From contig CAXXIH010000008.1 in assembly GCA_963663365.2 (NCBI GenBank), positions 1,674,001-1,738,000 of the forward strand: a stretch of 64,000 nucleotides of DNA. The letters are read 5' to 3'. The notes under the pieces are model-generated. The model saw only the letters and a list, made by a program, of their open reading frames with translations. It had not been told where the DNA came from and searched no databases. The stretch comes from G963663365 sp963663365. GTDB taxonomy: Bacteria > Hinthialibacterota > Hinthialibacteria > Hinthialibacterales > G963663365. Positions within the stretch are counted from its first letter, which is position 1. Each line of letters begins with the position of its first letter. Positions 53,631 to 62,026 of this stretch are shown piece by piece. The position numbers and the translations under genes are program-made.

Positions 53631-55031
53631 ATGACCAGAAATTTGCCAAAGCCAATAAAGAAGCAGCGCGAGGTTCTGTATATGCCCGAAGTTGGTCACA
53701 CTGCCGTGCTTGGTACTGCCGGTAGCGGTAAGACTACTCTTGCGCTTTATCGCGCCGCTTATCTCTCTGACCGATCATTGCCACATTCCGGAAGAACACT
53801 TCTTCTGACCTTTAACAATGCACTTGTGACATACCTGAACTACCTCAAGCCGATTGAGTTGGGAAATGTCCGAGTTGAAACCTATCACAGATTTGCCCGG
53901 GGCTATCTAAACCACCGAAATAAGATGAACTGGAACTGCATCTGCAATCCGGACGACCGAAGGTTATTCATATCACAGGCGATTAAAGCTGTTGAGTCAG
54001 ACTTTGAGCCTTCGAAGTTTTTCAAAAGGCCTCCCGAATTCTTCATGGATGAAATCCAATGGATTTTCAGTCATGGGATAACTTCCAGCGACGAATATGT
54101 ACAAGTGGAACGCGTCGGAAGAATCGGCACAAACCTCTCTCGTAAGCTCAGACCTATTATGTATGAAGTTCTCGAAAAGTATGTAGAGATTCGGAGAAAT
54201 CACGGGAAGGTGTATGACTGGGATGATATCGCAATTTATGTGCGAAAAGAATTTGAGGAGGACACTTCGCCTCGTTTATATAAACACATAATCGTCGATG
54301 AGGGGCAGGATTTTTCGCCCGAGATGATACGTTCATTGGCAACAGCAATTCCAGAAGATGGTTCTCTTTCATTTTTCGGGGATGTTGCTCAGCAAATTTA
54401 TGGGCAACGGATGAGCTGGCGTTCTGCTGGATTAAGCATTCCTCAGACTTGGTACTTCAAAGAAAACTACAGAAACACTAAACAGATTGCCCAGCTTGGA
54501 CTCGCCATTTCAAATATGCCTTTCTTTCACGATATTCCTGACCTGGTTGAACCGAACTCCCCAAGGGCAGATGGCGCTTTGCCCACACTGGTTAAGTGTG
54601 AAAACAAAGATAAGCAGGTGGAAATTGCCATCCAGGCCGCGAAAAGTCTGGCAAAAACACAGACCGTCGCAATCCTCGTAAAAGACAGATCACAAGAGAA
54701 GACTTTCGGCTCAGCATTGGGGGGTGATGCAATGCGTCTTCACCGTGATCTCCAGGTTTGGTCTGATGGCCCCGGAATATGTCACGGCACTTACCACGCG
54801 GCCAAAGGGCTCGAATTCGATGCGGTGATTATCCCATTTTTGGATGCCGAAAATCTCCCGGATCAAAGTTATATGGCGTCCCATGGGCAAGAAGAAGCTC
54901 TCACGCATGACGGAAGACTTCTTTATGTGGCGGTAACACGAGCAAAAACCAACTTGATCCTGCTTTATACTGGGAAACCCACAGCACTGCTCCCTGTTGA
55001 CGAATTGCTCTACCAGAGGGTAGAACCATGA
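53631..55031 (+). CDS. SF1 UvrD/Rep-like helicase
   Basis: A compact 466-residue superfamily 1 helicase. The motifs are Walker A LGTAGSGKTTLAL (Lys34), Ia LLLTFNNALV, II HIIVDEGQDFSPEM (DEGQ), III FFGDVAQQIYGQR, IV YFKENYRNT, V TYHAAKGLEFDAVIIP and VI LLYVAVTRAKT. The large 1B/2B domains of UvrD are short, as in defence- and toxin-linked SF1 proteins. The next gene starts within its stop (ATGA), so the helicase and the DarT-type gene are translationally coupled. A role in detecting or exposing single-stranded DNA for the transferase is inference. Confidence 0.9.
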   Translation: MTRNLPKPIKKQREVLYMPEVGHTAVLGTAGSGKTTLALYRAAYLSDRSLPHSGRTLLLTFNNALVTYLNYLKPIELGNVRVETYHRFARGYLNHRNKMNWNCICNPDDRRLFISQAIKAVESDFEPSKFFKRPPEFFMDEIQWIFSHGITSSDEYVQVERVGRIGTNLSRKLRPIMYEVLEKYVEIRRNHGKVYDWDDIAIYVRKEFEEDTSPRLYKHIIVDEGQDFSPEMIRSLATAIPEDGSLSFFGDVAQQIYGQRMSWRSAGLSIPQTWYFKENYRNTKQIAQLGLAISNMPFFHDIPDLVEPNSPRADGALPTLVKCENKDKQVEIAIQAAKSLAKTQTVAILVKDRSQEKTFGSALGGDAMRLHRDLQVWSDGPGICHGTYHAAKGLEFDAVIIPFLDAENLPDQSYMASHGQEEALTHDGRLLYVAVTRAKTNLILLYTGKPTALLPVDELLYQRVEP

Positions 55032-55708
55032 ACCTTATTCAACAGGATTGTAACAACCGTGGAATCACTCGGATATGCCATTTCACACAGTCGAGAAACC
55101 TCGCCCACATTTTTGATGATCCGCACGGGTTATGTTCGACGAGAACGCTTCAGCACTATGATTTACCGCACAACCCAACTGATCCGCATCGGTATGATGG
55201 AAGAGACGATTTAATCTGTTGTTCCATCGAATATCCGAACACCTATTATTTCATGAATGTTCGGGAGAGAGATCGTCTTTTCAAAGACTGGGTTGTATTG
55301 ATGATCGAGCCCAGCTACCTATGGCACCCTGATACGCATTTTTGCCCATGCAACGCAGCCCGTGATCACGGAGCTTATATTCAAACCGGTATTGGGGGAT
55401 TTCGCTCGCTTTATGACAACACGTCTCCTGGAATCAGGTTTACGCGTCCTCCAAGTCATCTGCCAGCAGCACCGACAGATATTCAGGCGGAAGTTCTCCT
55501 CCAGGACCCAATTCCACTTGATTCAATTATCGGTATCGCTGTTGAAACGGAAGATCAAGCGCTACGGGAAATACGCCGGTTGAGCCTTCAGGGGATAGCA
55601 ATCGATAAACCCATTTATGTCGTTCCGGACTTCTACAGAAGAAATACGCTCTCAAGGATGATTCAGCGTGGAATCCGAGCGCCGGAATCGCTATACAGAA
55701 CATGGTGA
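55028..55708 (+). CDS. darT-like: DarT-type (DUF4433) ADP-ribosyltransferase
   Basis: A 226-residue protein. ITRICHFTQSRNLAHIFDDP (His18) matches the NAD-binding start of DarT. CSIEYPNTYYFMN, WVVLMIEPSYLW and FCPCNAAR follow the family order. QAEVLLQDPIPLDSIIGIAV carries the expected catalytic Glu155. Known DarT enzymes attach ADP-ribose to thymidine or guanosine in single-stranded DNA and are toxic without an antitoxin. No macrodomain (DarG) gene is adjacent. Instead the next gene encodes an ADP-ribosylglycohydrolase and starts 7 bp before this stop. DNA as substrate is inferred from the family. Confidence 0.87.
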   Translation: MNLIQQDCNNRGITRICHFTQSRNLAHIFDDPHGLCSTRTLQHYDLPHNPTDPHRYDGRDDLICCSIEYPNTYYFMNVRERDRLFKDWVVLMIEPSYLWHPDTHFCPCNAARDHGAYIQTGIGGFRSLYDNTSPGIRFTRPPSHLPAAPTDIQAEVLLQDPIPLDSIIGIAVETEDQALREIRRLSLQGIAIDKPIYVVPDFYRRNTLSRMIQRGIRAPESLYRTW

Positions 55709-57477
55709 TCTTCATGACTGATGACGTTTCAATAAAGTTGAAATCCAGCAAGGCCGCCGGGGCCATGCTGGGGGCGGCTTATGGTGATGCGTTAGGTTGG
55801 CCTAACGAGCGGATTGCCAAGTCAAATGCCCAAATCCGCACTCAGAATCGACTCCAGGATTTTAGAAGGTGGACCCGTAGATCAGGGGGCCGTTTTTTCC
55901 CTCATGAGGAGGTCATCGAATCAGGAGAGTACAGCGACGATACTCAGCTTATTCTCTGTCTCTGCCGGTCTCTACTGAAAGGGGATGTATGGTGGGATCA
56001 TTTCACTCAAGTTGAGCTACCGTTCTGGTCTGCTTATGAACGTGGAGGGGGCGGCGCAACCAAAAGAGCCGTTGATTCATGGTTGGACGGTGTCGCGCCA
56101 TGGAGTCCAAACAGGAAACCTCGAGATGTTAAAAAATATTTTGCTGCGGGTGGTAATGGAGTCGCGATGCGCACTCTGCCCCATGTCATACGCTTTGCTG
56201 AAAGTGATTTCTCTGCATTGGCTTCTAACATATTCCGCGACGGTGTCGCGACACATGGACACCCCCGGGCGCTTTTGGGGGCTTTGGCTTACGGCTTCGC
56301 GTTGTGGACAGCTTTTCGGAAAGATTCAAAACTCTCTTATGGTGAACTGGTTGAAGAATTAATTGAAAACGTAGGTGTCTGGTCTTCTGTTCCAGTTTCC
56401 CCAGCTGTCCAAGCTGAATGGAAGAGTCAGGCGGAAAAAAACTTCAAGGGCTACTTTGGACTATGGGAATCAGCCAAGAACGATGTCCTGGAATACCTTG
56501 AAGTCTGCCGCATGGAACTATCAAAGGGAGCGCTGAGTCTTGACGATGATGTACTGAAAAAACTGCAATGCTTCAATACCAAGATAAGTGGAGCCGGAAC
56601 TGTGGCCGCAATAGCGGCGGTATATCTCGCATCGAGACATGCCGCAGACCCAATTAATGGTGTCGTAAAGGCCGCCTTTGCCCTTGGCTCTGACACTGAC
56701 ACGATTGCCTCGATGACGGGTGGCCTGCTCGGGTGTGTCAATGGTTCAGACTGGCTATCGTCGGTGAAACAAGGCATTCAAGACGCGACCTACATTGAGA
56801 AGTGCGCTTTGCGTCTAGCGAACGGCCAGGTCGAGGACAAGCCCACTGTTGATCCCGTTACTAGGTCCTCCCTCAAGAAATGGACTGACGAAGTTGTAGC
56901 TTCCCATGCGCGTGAAATCAAATTGCTTGATCACCGAAAGGCAAATTTGAGCCGTGGCCCGGATCAAATTGGAGTTAGCGGCAAATTTAAAGTCGAATTC
57001 CGAAAACTTACTTCGGATGACGGCCAGAGCATCTACATTACCAAAATTTCTAAAGGTAATTTTGAACCGTCGCCAAAAAGTATTAAAGCGACAGAAACAG
57101 CACGCCAACAGGCAAAGGTAGAGGGACGTGGTTGTGGATCAAAAATTCCGGTTGGCTCATTTGACAGGTCCATTTGGTTTTATCGAGACTGTCTTGGTCT
57201 TACAATAAAAAAACAGAGTCCAGAAGTAGTTGTTTTTGACCAAGGATTGGTGCTAGTGCCTTTGCATTATACTGCCAATTTCCTTGACAATATTCAACTT
57301 TGCTCGATTCTCTGCATTCAGGCAACTGACATCGAAAAGCGATTCAAGAGGGTCAAAGAAGGCAATATTCAAATTCTTTCGCCATTGGCGCCTTGGGGAA
57401 AAACTGAAATGCTCTTCTTCCGAAGTTTTGATCCAGATGGAAATGTTGTAGAAGTATTTTCGGTAGACAATTCATAA
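55702..57477 (+). CDS. ADP-ribosylglycohydrolase fused to a VOC (glyoxalase-like) domain
   Basis: A 591-residue fusion. About 15-370 is a DraG/ARH-fold hydrolase: AGAMLGAAYGDALGWP, GEYSDDTQLIL (metal-binding Asp79-Asp80), GNGVAMRTLPHVI and FALGSDTDTIASMTGGLLG (Asp331, Asp333). All core metal ligands are kept, so removal of ADP-ribose is expected. About 395-480 is an unassigned linker domain. About 483-590 is a VOC-fold domain (SFDRSIWFYRDCLGLTI; SFDPDGNVVEVFS), related to glyoxalase/bleomycin-resistance proteins. ATG 55702 overlaps the DarT-type stop; an ATG four codons on is possible. The likely role is antitoxin or reversal enzyme for the adjacent transferase, with VOC as a sensor or docking domain; both are inference. 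Confidence 0.85.
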   Translation: MVIFMTDDVSIKLKSSKAAGAMLGAAYGDALGWPNERIAKSNAQIRTQNRLQDFRRWTRRSGGRFFPHEEVIESGEYSDDTQLILCLCRSLLKGDVWWDHFTQVELPFWSAYERGGGGATKRAVDSWLDGVAPWSPNRKPRDVKKYFAAGGNGVAMRTLPHVIRFAESDFSALASNIFRDGVATHGHPRALLGALAYGFALWTAFRKDSKLSYGELVEELIENVGVWSSVPVSPAVQAEWKSQAEKNFKGYFGLWESAKNDVLEYLEVCRMELSKGALSLDDDVLKKLQCFNTKISGAGTVAAIAAVYLASRHAADPINGVVKAAFALGSDTDTIASMTGGLLGCVNGSDWLSSVKQGIQDATYIEKCALRLANGQVEDKPTVDPVTRSSLKKWTDEVVASHAREIKLLDHRKANLSRGPDQIGVSGKFKVEFRKLTSDDGQSIYITKISKGNFEPSPKSIKATETARQQAKVEGRGCGSKIPVGSFDRSIWFYRDCLGLTIKKQSPEVVVFDQGLVLVPLHYTANFLDNIQLCSILCIQATDIEKRFKRVKEGNIQILSPLAPWGKTEMLFFRSFDPDGNVVEVFSVDNS

Positions 57478-57941
57478 GAGTATATCTGACCGCACAAACA
57501 CTTCAAACAATAAAGAATAGTTTATAATAAATTTTCCATCTCAGCCATCGCTACCTATTTAACGACACGGAGATTCTTGTCACTATTATTCTTTGGCAAG
57601 TCCATGGCATAAAGTTCTAAGAACTCATTTATGTGATATGCCAAGGCAGAGGCCATATCCTCTTTACTAAAACCCAACCCCTCCATGTGGGCATGTATCA
57701 TCTCTCCAATTAGCTTTACGTCTTCTCCTGGAACGTCCAGTTCTATAGGCTCTCTCAGCCGATATCCACTCGCACTCATTTTCGCAAATAGAGACTTCCG
57801 TTGGCGATCCGTAATTTTCCCAAGTTCATGCGCTCGCATTATCAAGGATTGCATAGATACTTTCCAGTATCTTTTTAGATCCGCGAGTTTCGTCAGCGTG
57901 ATTCTGTTCAAGGACGGCCTTATATCTTCAGCAGGCATTAG

Positions 57942-59042
57942 AGGGATCTTCATATTAACTGTCCGATTGAAGCCGTTCTCTTGTTGTCCTCGGGGTGGGT
58001 AATAACATCGAGGAGAGCGGTGTCGAGGCGTTGAATCAACGCGTCACGATCCTTGCAGTGCACATTGGTAAACCAGCGTGCCTTGAGGACGCGCCAGATG
58101 CGTTCGATGGGGTTCAAATCCGGGGAATAAGGCGGGAGGTAGACCGGTTCAAAGAAATGCCAGTTGGTGGATTTTCGATGATGCCAAGAAGCGTTATCCA
58201 GAATGAGGATATTCCGCTTGCGCTGAGGATGAATCATTCGATGCGCTTCGTCTAAAAACGCTTGGAATACATCACTGTCCACATGACTGGCTTCAATCGC
58301 GAAAAATTCTCCAGTCCGAGGCGCCACCATTCCCAAGGCATTCATTCGAATGTGGTCGCCATTGTGGGTGACGCGTGTCTTTCTCCCTTTTTTGTCCCAA
58401 CGCTGCCGCGAGCGCGACTCGCCTTCAAACCCCGATTCATCCGCAAACCAGAGTTCAACGTCGGGATTCTCACTCAGCTCCCGCAATGTCTCACGAAAAG
58501 CCTGGCGTTTCTCTTCATCTTGACGGTCCGGCCAGGGCTGAGGCACTTTCAACGTAAAATCATTTTCATGAAAAAAACGTAAAACCGTATTGTACGAGCA
58601 TTCGATCTGGTAAGTCTCTCGTAGAAAACCGTGAAAATTCCGAGCCGTCCAGAAGGTGCGAGCCACCTTTTCGGGGTGATCCAGCACTTCCAGCAATTCA
58701 TTTTCCTGATTCGGATCAATACACTTGGGACGTCCACGGCCCGGCTTGGGAATCAGCCCATCAATCCCGCATTCATTAAACGCCTGAATCCAGCGTCGAA
58801 GGTTTCGTTCGCCAATCACAAGCGCTTTGCAGACCTGATCCCGGGGAATCCCGGTAATCAATAACTGCATCGCCGTACAGCGCGTGTTCATCTCAAACGT
58901 ACCCACCCGTGACGCCTCTTTCAGCTCCTCACACGTCGCGTTCTCTGGATTGGGTTCCAAGCGTGTACGGCACATGCTGGTACCTTGACAGCAACCCTCC
59001 ATAAGATCTAGGGGAAACGGACAATTCTTTTGAGGATCCCTC
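57942..59042 (-). mobile_element. IS630-family insertion sequence, complete, 1101 bp
   Basis: Imperfect 25-bp terminal inverted repeats lie at 57942-57966 and 59018-59042; both begin GAGGGATC and end in TGTCCG. TA is duplicated on both flanks (57940-57941 and 59043-59044), the target signature of IS630/Tc1-mariner. It carries one intact transposase gene that ends inside the left repeat. It interrupts the metallopeptidase gene. The undamaged ends and clean joint suggest a recent insertion. Confidence 0.95.
57950..59002 (-). CDS. IS630-family DDE transposase
   Basis: A 350-residue transposase in one frame, without the frameshift seen in many IS630 members. The N-terminal HTH (TAMQLLITGIPRDQVCKALV, GERNLRRWIQAF) is followed by a linker (PGRGRPK). 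The catalytic DDE triad is Asp in WFADESGFE, Asp in ILILDNASWHH and Glu in YSPDLNPIERIW. A start at 58975 is an alternative to 59002. It should be able to mobilise this IS and related non-autonomous copies. Confidence 0.94.
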   Translation of the reverse strand: MEGCCQGTSMCRTRLEPNPENATCEELKEASRVGTFEMNTRCTAMQLLITGIPRDQVCKALVIGERNLRRWIQAFNECGIDGLIPKPGRGRPKCIDPNQENELLEVLDHPEKVARTFWTARNFHGFLRETYQIECSYNTVLRFFHENDFTLKVPQPWPDRQDEEKRQAFRETLRELSENPDVELWFADESGFEGESRSRQRWDKKGRKTRVTHNGDHIRMNALGMVAPRTGEFFAIEASHVDSDVFQAFLDEAHRMIHPQRKRNILILDNASWHHRKSTNWHFFEPVYLPPYSPDLNPIERIWRVLKARWFTNVHCKDRDALIQRLDTALLDVITHPEDNKRTASIGQLI

Positions 59043-59407
59043 TAGAAACTCAGAGGCAAATTCGTGAGCTTGCGTCTCCATGTGCGGATTTGGAACCCTA
59101 TGCATAAGAATGTGTCCCAACTCGTGACATAGGGTAAATCGTATTCTGTCACCAGGCATTTGAGAATTGAAAAAAACTATTGGCGTACCATCCTCAGTCA
59201 AAGTCGTGACGCCTGAAAACTGCCGATCAGAAAAATCAATGGGAAATAAGACTATTCCGGCATTCTCTAAACAATCAACAACGTTGCGCACCGGGCCCTT
59301 TGGAAGATTCCAATATATTCGTAGGCTCTTGGCAATCTGTGCTGGAGTTTCGTATTCGTCCAGGTCCATCTTTTGGGGATAGGGCGATCGGGGCAGCAGT
59401 GTTACCA

Positions 59408-60229
59408 TTATCTTGCCTTGGGAACAACTACGGTACCGTCGAGCCGCCGATGGATGAAGGATGCCAACACAAAAAGATCCAGGGCATCTTGTTCGTTGAT
59501 AGTCCATGTAATCCTAGGTGCATGGGCGGTTACGTTGCGAAATACGCCAAATATGCCCTTTATGAGATTCATCAGACCCCTATGTTCGCTCCGCTCAGTT
59601 TCAGTTTGCAGGGAATTAAAAGCCAACACGGGGCAATTTGATTCACCTAACCCGAACGCTTTATCGACTAGATCAGAACCGTCTGTTGTTAAATTGCTCT
59701 TGGTTCGTATCTTCTCCGAGACGCTCTTAGTAGCCTCGAAAACGGCGTGGAAGCAGTTACTTTGGAGCAGTTCAGCCCGACAGAATCTCAGCACATCCGC
59801 ATGAACACCTCGATCTCGGAGCGCTTTGCGCAATCTATCCGCTCTGGCGCTTGCTTCATCGAGAGTATGGGCAGTCTTCCCTTTCCGCAATTTCCCGTCT
59901 TCACCAACGCTTATACCGCAGAAGGAAAGTGCTTCATTCAAATCCGAACGTCTCTCTACGAAGACGTCAGTAGTCTTCACGTATCGGGCTGGTGCCATGG
60001 CAGTCTCAATGAACAACGCTACGTGGTTTCCGCATCGGTCCTGGTTTTGCCGCTGGCACAAGGCATTATATAGCCTCTGCCACTTCGAAATGGTTGGGTC
60101 GGTATCCGTTATTCCACATTGCCTAAGGAGCCTTGTAATCTCCGTGCCAGTCAAACCTGTCCTTGTGTCGGCAAGGACTTTACAAATCGATTCTAGTTGC
60201 GCGTCATCAAATAAAGGGACTAATGCCAT
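59408..60229 (-). CDS. TIGR02391-like HEPN-type protein
   Basis: A 273-residue protein. The N-terminal 80 residues look like a helical adaptor (LTGTEITRLLRQCGITDTDP). The C-terminal half matches the TIGR02391/Ymh pattern: CFHAVFEATKSVSEKIRTKS, SDLVDKAFGLGE and FNSLQTETERSEHRGL. It ends with Arg231-Asn-x3-His236 (GVFRNVTAHAP), the RX4H site of HEPN ribonuclease-fold proteins. Its stop overlaps the start of the metallopeptidase gene (TAATG), so they were one functional unit before the IS insertion. An RNA-cleaving toxin role is inferred from the fold and motif. Confidence 0.8.
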   Translation of the reverse strand: MALVPLFDDAQLESICKVLADTRTGLTGTEITRLLRQCGITDTDPTISKWQRLYNALCQRQNQDRCGNHVALFIETAMAPARYVKTTDVFVERRSDLNEALSFCGISVGEDGKLRKGKTAHTLDEASARADRLRKALRDRGVHADVLRFCRAELLQSNCFHAVFEATKSVSEKIRTKSNLTTDGSDLVDKAFGLGESNCPVLAFNSLQTETERSEHRGLMNLIKGIFGVFRNVTAHAPRITWTINEQDALDLFVLASFIHRRLDGTVVVPKAR

Positions 60230-60448
60230 GATTACTCACTCTATATAGATTTCGTATAGTCAACATCAGTTTTGATTTATCGTCGAGATTCTCTGCCTTT
60301 CAAAATGAATCCAATGGATCTTTGATGATCGAGCCATCATCATTGAGCAGCGTATCTCTTTGAAATGCCTTTAAACATTCAGAAATTCCGTTTTCCTTTT
60401 GATCGGCTGCGTCGCGCCGCCTACTCATATGGTTGTTCAGTAACAACG
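60230..60448. other. Gap between the two HEPN genes
   Basis: 219 bp between the Abi_C-like gene and the TIGR02391-like gene, both leftward. No ORF with a ribosome-binding site was seen. It is AT-richer than the flanks near 60230-60300 and may hold a separate promoter for the second HEPN gene and its peptidase partner. Confidence 0.35.
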
Positions 60449-61243
60449 TCATTCCAGCTTTGCGTTGAGATATTGCAGCAGACACCGAACCGCGTTGATT
60501 ACCAACATTGCCTCAGCCTCCTCAAGGACCGCATCATTCGGATGGACATTCGTCGCTTGATTCCGGAGTGGATTCAAGGAATCAATGATCGTCGCCATTG
60601 CTTGGCTTATACGCCCCACATCGTTGGCCCTTGCGCCCTGTTCAACAAAGCCTAGATGCTCTTTCCGAATGGCTTTGAAGAGCTGTGTGATTCCGGAGCC
60701 CTCAGGTACTACGATATTATGCTTAGTGCACACGGCTCTGAGGTAGCCATGCAAAGCAGTGTGGATTCTGTCGACGCCACTAGTCGCCCCTCGGCTATGT
60801 ATAAGTTGTTCGCAGTCGGCCATAGCTCTTTCCACAGCGTCCGAAGTGATTGCGAGCGATGGCCTAGACACTGCTGGTGCCTCGTCATCCGTATTGATCC
60901 CGACTACAATAAAACGGATATAGAATTGCCCTTCTTCCCACATAGCCAGAGCAATTTCCCTGCAGGCCATCTTGACCTCGGGGTTTTCCGCTTGCTCCGC
61001 AAACTCGACGTAGCGCTCCAAAGGGGCACTCAGGTAGAGCAAGGAGAACTCGTCCCCGAAGGAGTTGGCTCCCTCGTAAAGATCAAACGGATATGTTTCA
61101 AGTAACTGCGCCGCGCCATAAGCGTCCCGCGCGCGCAGAAGGCGGCAGACGGTATGGCGAACGTTTGCCCAATCCTCGCGCGGTACCGGGATACCAACGA
61201 GCGTACATTCGGTCGACCCGCTTGCATGGTATAACTGAATCAT
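60449..61243 (-). CDS. Abi_C-like HEPN protein (abortive infection C-terminal type)
   Basis: About 264 residues. An N-terminal region of some 140 residues (LYHASGSTECTLVGIPVPRE; YPFDLYEGANSFGDEFSLLY) has no assigned family. The C-terminal domain (HTALHGYLRAVCTKHNI, LFKAIRKEHLGF, IIDSLNPLRNQATNVHPN, AEAMLVINAVRCLLQYL) fits the Abi_C/HEPN pattern with Arg227-Asn and His234 (RX6H). Such domains cleave RNA in abortive infection. ATG 61243 was chosen over a GTG six codons upstream; neither has a clear Shine-Dalgarno. It is the first gene of the leftward HEPN-HEPN-peptidase run, 219 bp before the next. Confidence 0.78.
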   Translation of the reverse strand: MIQLYHASGSTECTLVGIPVPREDWANVRHTVCRLLRARDAYGAAQLLETYPFDLYEGANSFGDEFSLLYLSAPLERYVEFAEQAENPEVKMACREIALAMWEEGQFYIRFIVVGINTDDEAPAVSRPSLAITSDAVERAMADCEQLIHSRGATSGVDRIHTALHGYLRAVCTKHNIVVPEGSGITQLFKAIRKEHLGFVEQGARANDVGRISQAMATIIDSLNPLRNQATNVHPNDAVLEEAEAMLVINAVRCLLQYLNAKLE

Positions 61244-61326
61244 CGTGACACCGCATGCCACTGTTGTACGTCACGCTCCGTCCACATGAGCACCGAATGG
61301 AGCGCGACTATATCCCCTTCACTCCT

Positions 61327-61548
61327 CTATGCATCCAAGTATACACCTTGACCAACCACATCGGCAATCTTTTGACCCTGCTTGTCTCGTGCAGGTGGCG
61401 TAAAAGCTCGCTGAACAGAGAGGCTCAGTTCATTGCAAATTTCGCAGTGAATGATGACTGCGCCAGGATAGCGCAAGATAGGGCAGTTTTCGCCCTGAAC
61501 AGCTGGCCCACCAGAGTGTCCGCCGCCATGATATTGGGACTCTCGCAA
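61327..61548 (-). CDS. Possible small cysteine-containing protein
   Basis: A 73-codon frame 66 bp upstream of the Abi_C-like gene, same strand. The middle of the peptide (NCPILRYPGAVIIHCEICNE) has three cysteines in a C-x13-C-x2-C pattern that could bind a metal, and the rest is polar. The frame begins with TTG and has no good Shine-Dalgarno. The composition looks protein-like, but I do not recognise a family and the gene is uncertain. Confidence 0.3.
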   Translation of the reverse strand: MRESQYHGGGHSGGPAVQGENCPILRYPGAVIIHCEICNELSLSVQRAFTPPARDKQGQKIADVVGQGVYLDA

Positions 61549-62026
61549 ACAGTCTCAGCGGCACCGTCCGAAGCACTATCCCAAAAAGAATCGCCGCCCG
61601 TAGGCCATGACTATACCTGAGTTTAGGAGAAGGAGACTATTACATATGGCGAGCTGGTTCTACACGGTTTGGCTGGCCCCCTCGGGCATCTTCCTCAATT
61701 CAGGACGCATTAAGAGGCCATGCTCAAATCTGCACATAGCTACAAATGCCATAGATTGCCAAGTTGTGCCAAAGCGTTGGATACAGCCGTTGCCCCGATT
61801 TGGGACGTTTAGAAATCATCCATAAAACGCTCGTTAAGCCGCCTCTCGTCGCTTGTGGGCGACTTTCTCGCGGGACTGGTGATTGGGGCCTCGGATTTGA
61901 TTTAAGGCCGCTGTAGGGCTTCTATGCGGCTGATTTATACACTGTTTTCTCGAAGAATTACGTATGGCATTATCTGGCACAGATTCCAGGCTAGATTACT
62001 TGCCAGCTGGCATCTGCAATCTGGTT
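61549..62026. other. Non-coding stretch between HEPN operon and recombinase
   Basis: About 480 bp. A rightward ATG at 61646 has GGAG-like sequence upstream (TTTAGGAGAAGGAG) but opens a 59-codon frame of random-looking composition. No terminator, repeat or RNA gene was recognised. It may be remnant sequence from decay of mobile DNA. Confidence 0.35.

Larger units (their letters stand above)
57555..59408 (-). pseudogene. ImmA/IrrE-type (COG2856) metallopeptidase gene split by IS630
   Basis: The N-terminal part (59408 down to 59043) starts MVTLLPRSPYPQKMDLDEY and contains the zinc motif HELGHILMH (His95, His99), then ends at HEFASEFL. The C-terminal part (57941 down to 57555) resumes LMPAEDIRPSLNRITLTKLA, then YWKVSMQSLIMRAHELGKIT, the usual COG2856 continuation. 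Between them lies a 1101-bp IS with TA duplicated. Removing the IS and one TA joins FASEFL to MPAED in frame, about 250 residues. Such peptidases cleave repressors or pair as antitoxin/regulators with defence genes. The start ATG overlaps the stop of the HEPN gene upstream (TAATG). The gene is presumed non-functional. Confidence 0.9.

Noticed and set aside
61646..61825. Rightward 59-codon frame with a GGAG-like sequence upstream
   Set aside because: The translated sequence has no protein-like pattern and no partner gene. Kept only as a note in the surrounding non-coding region.
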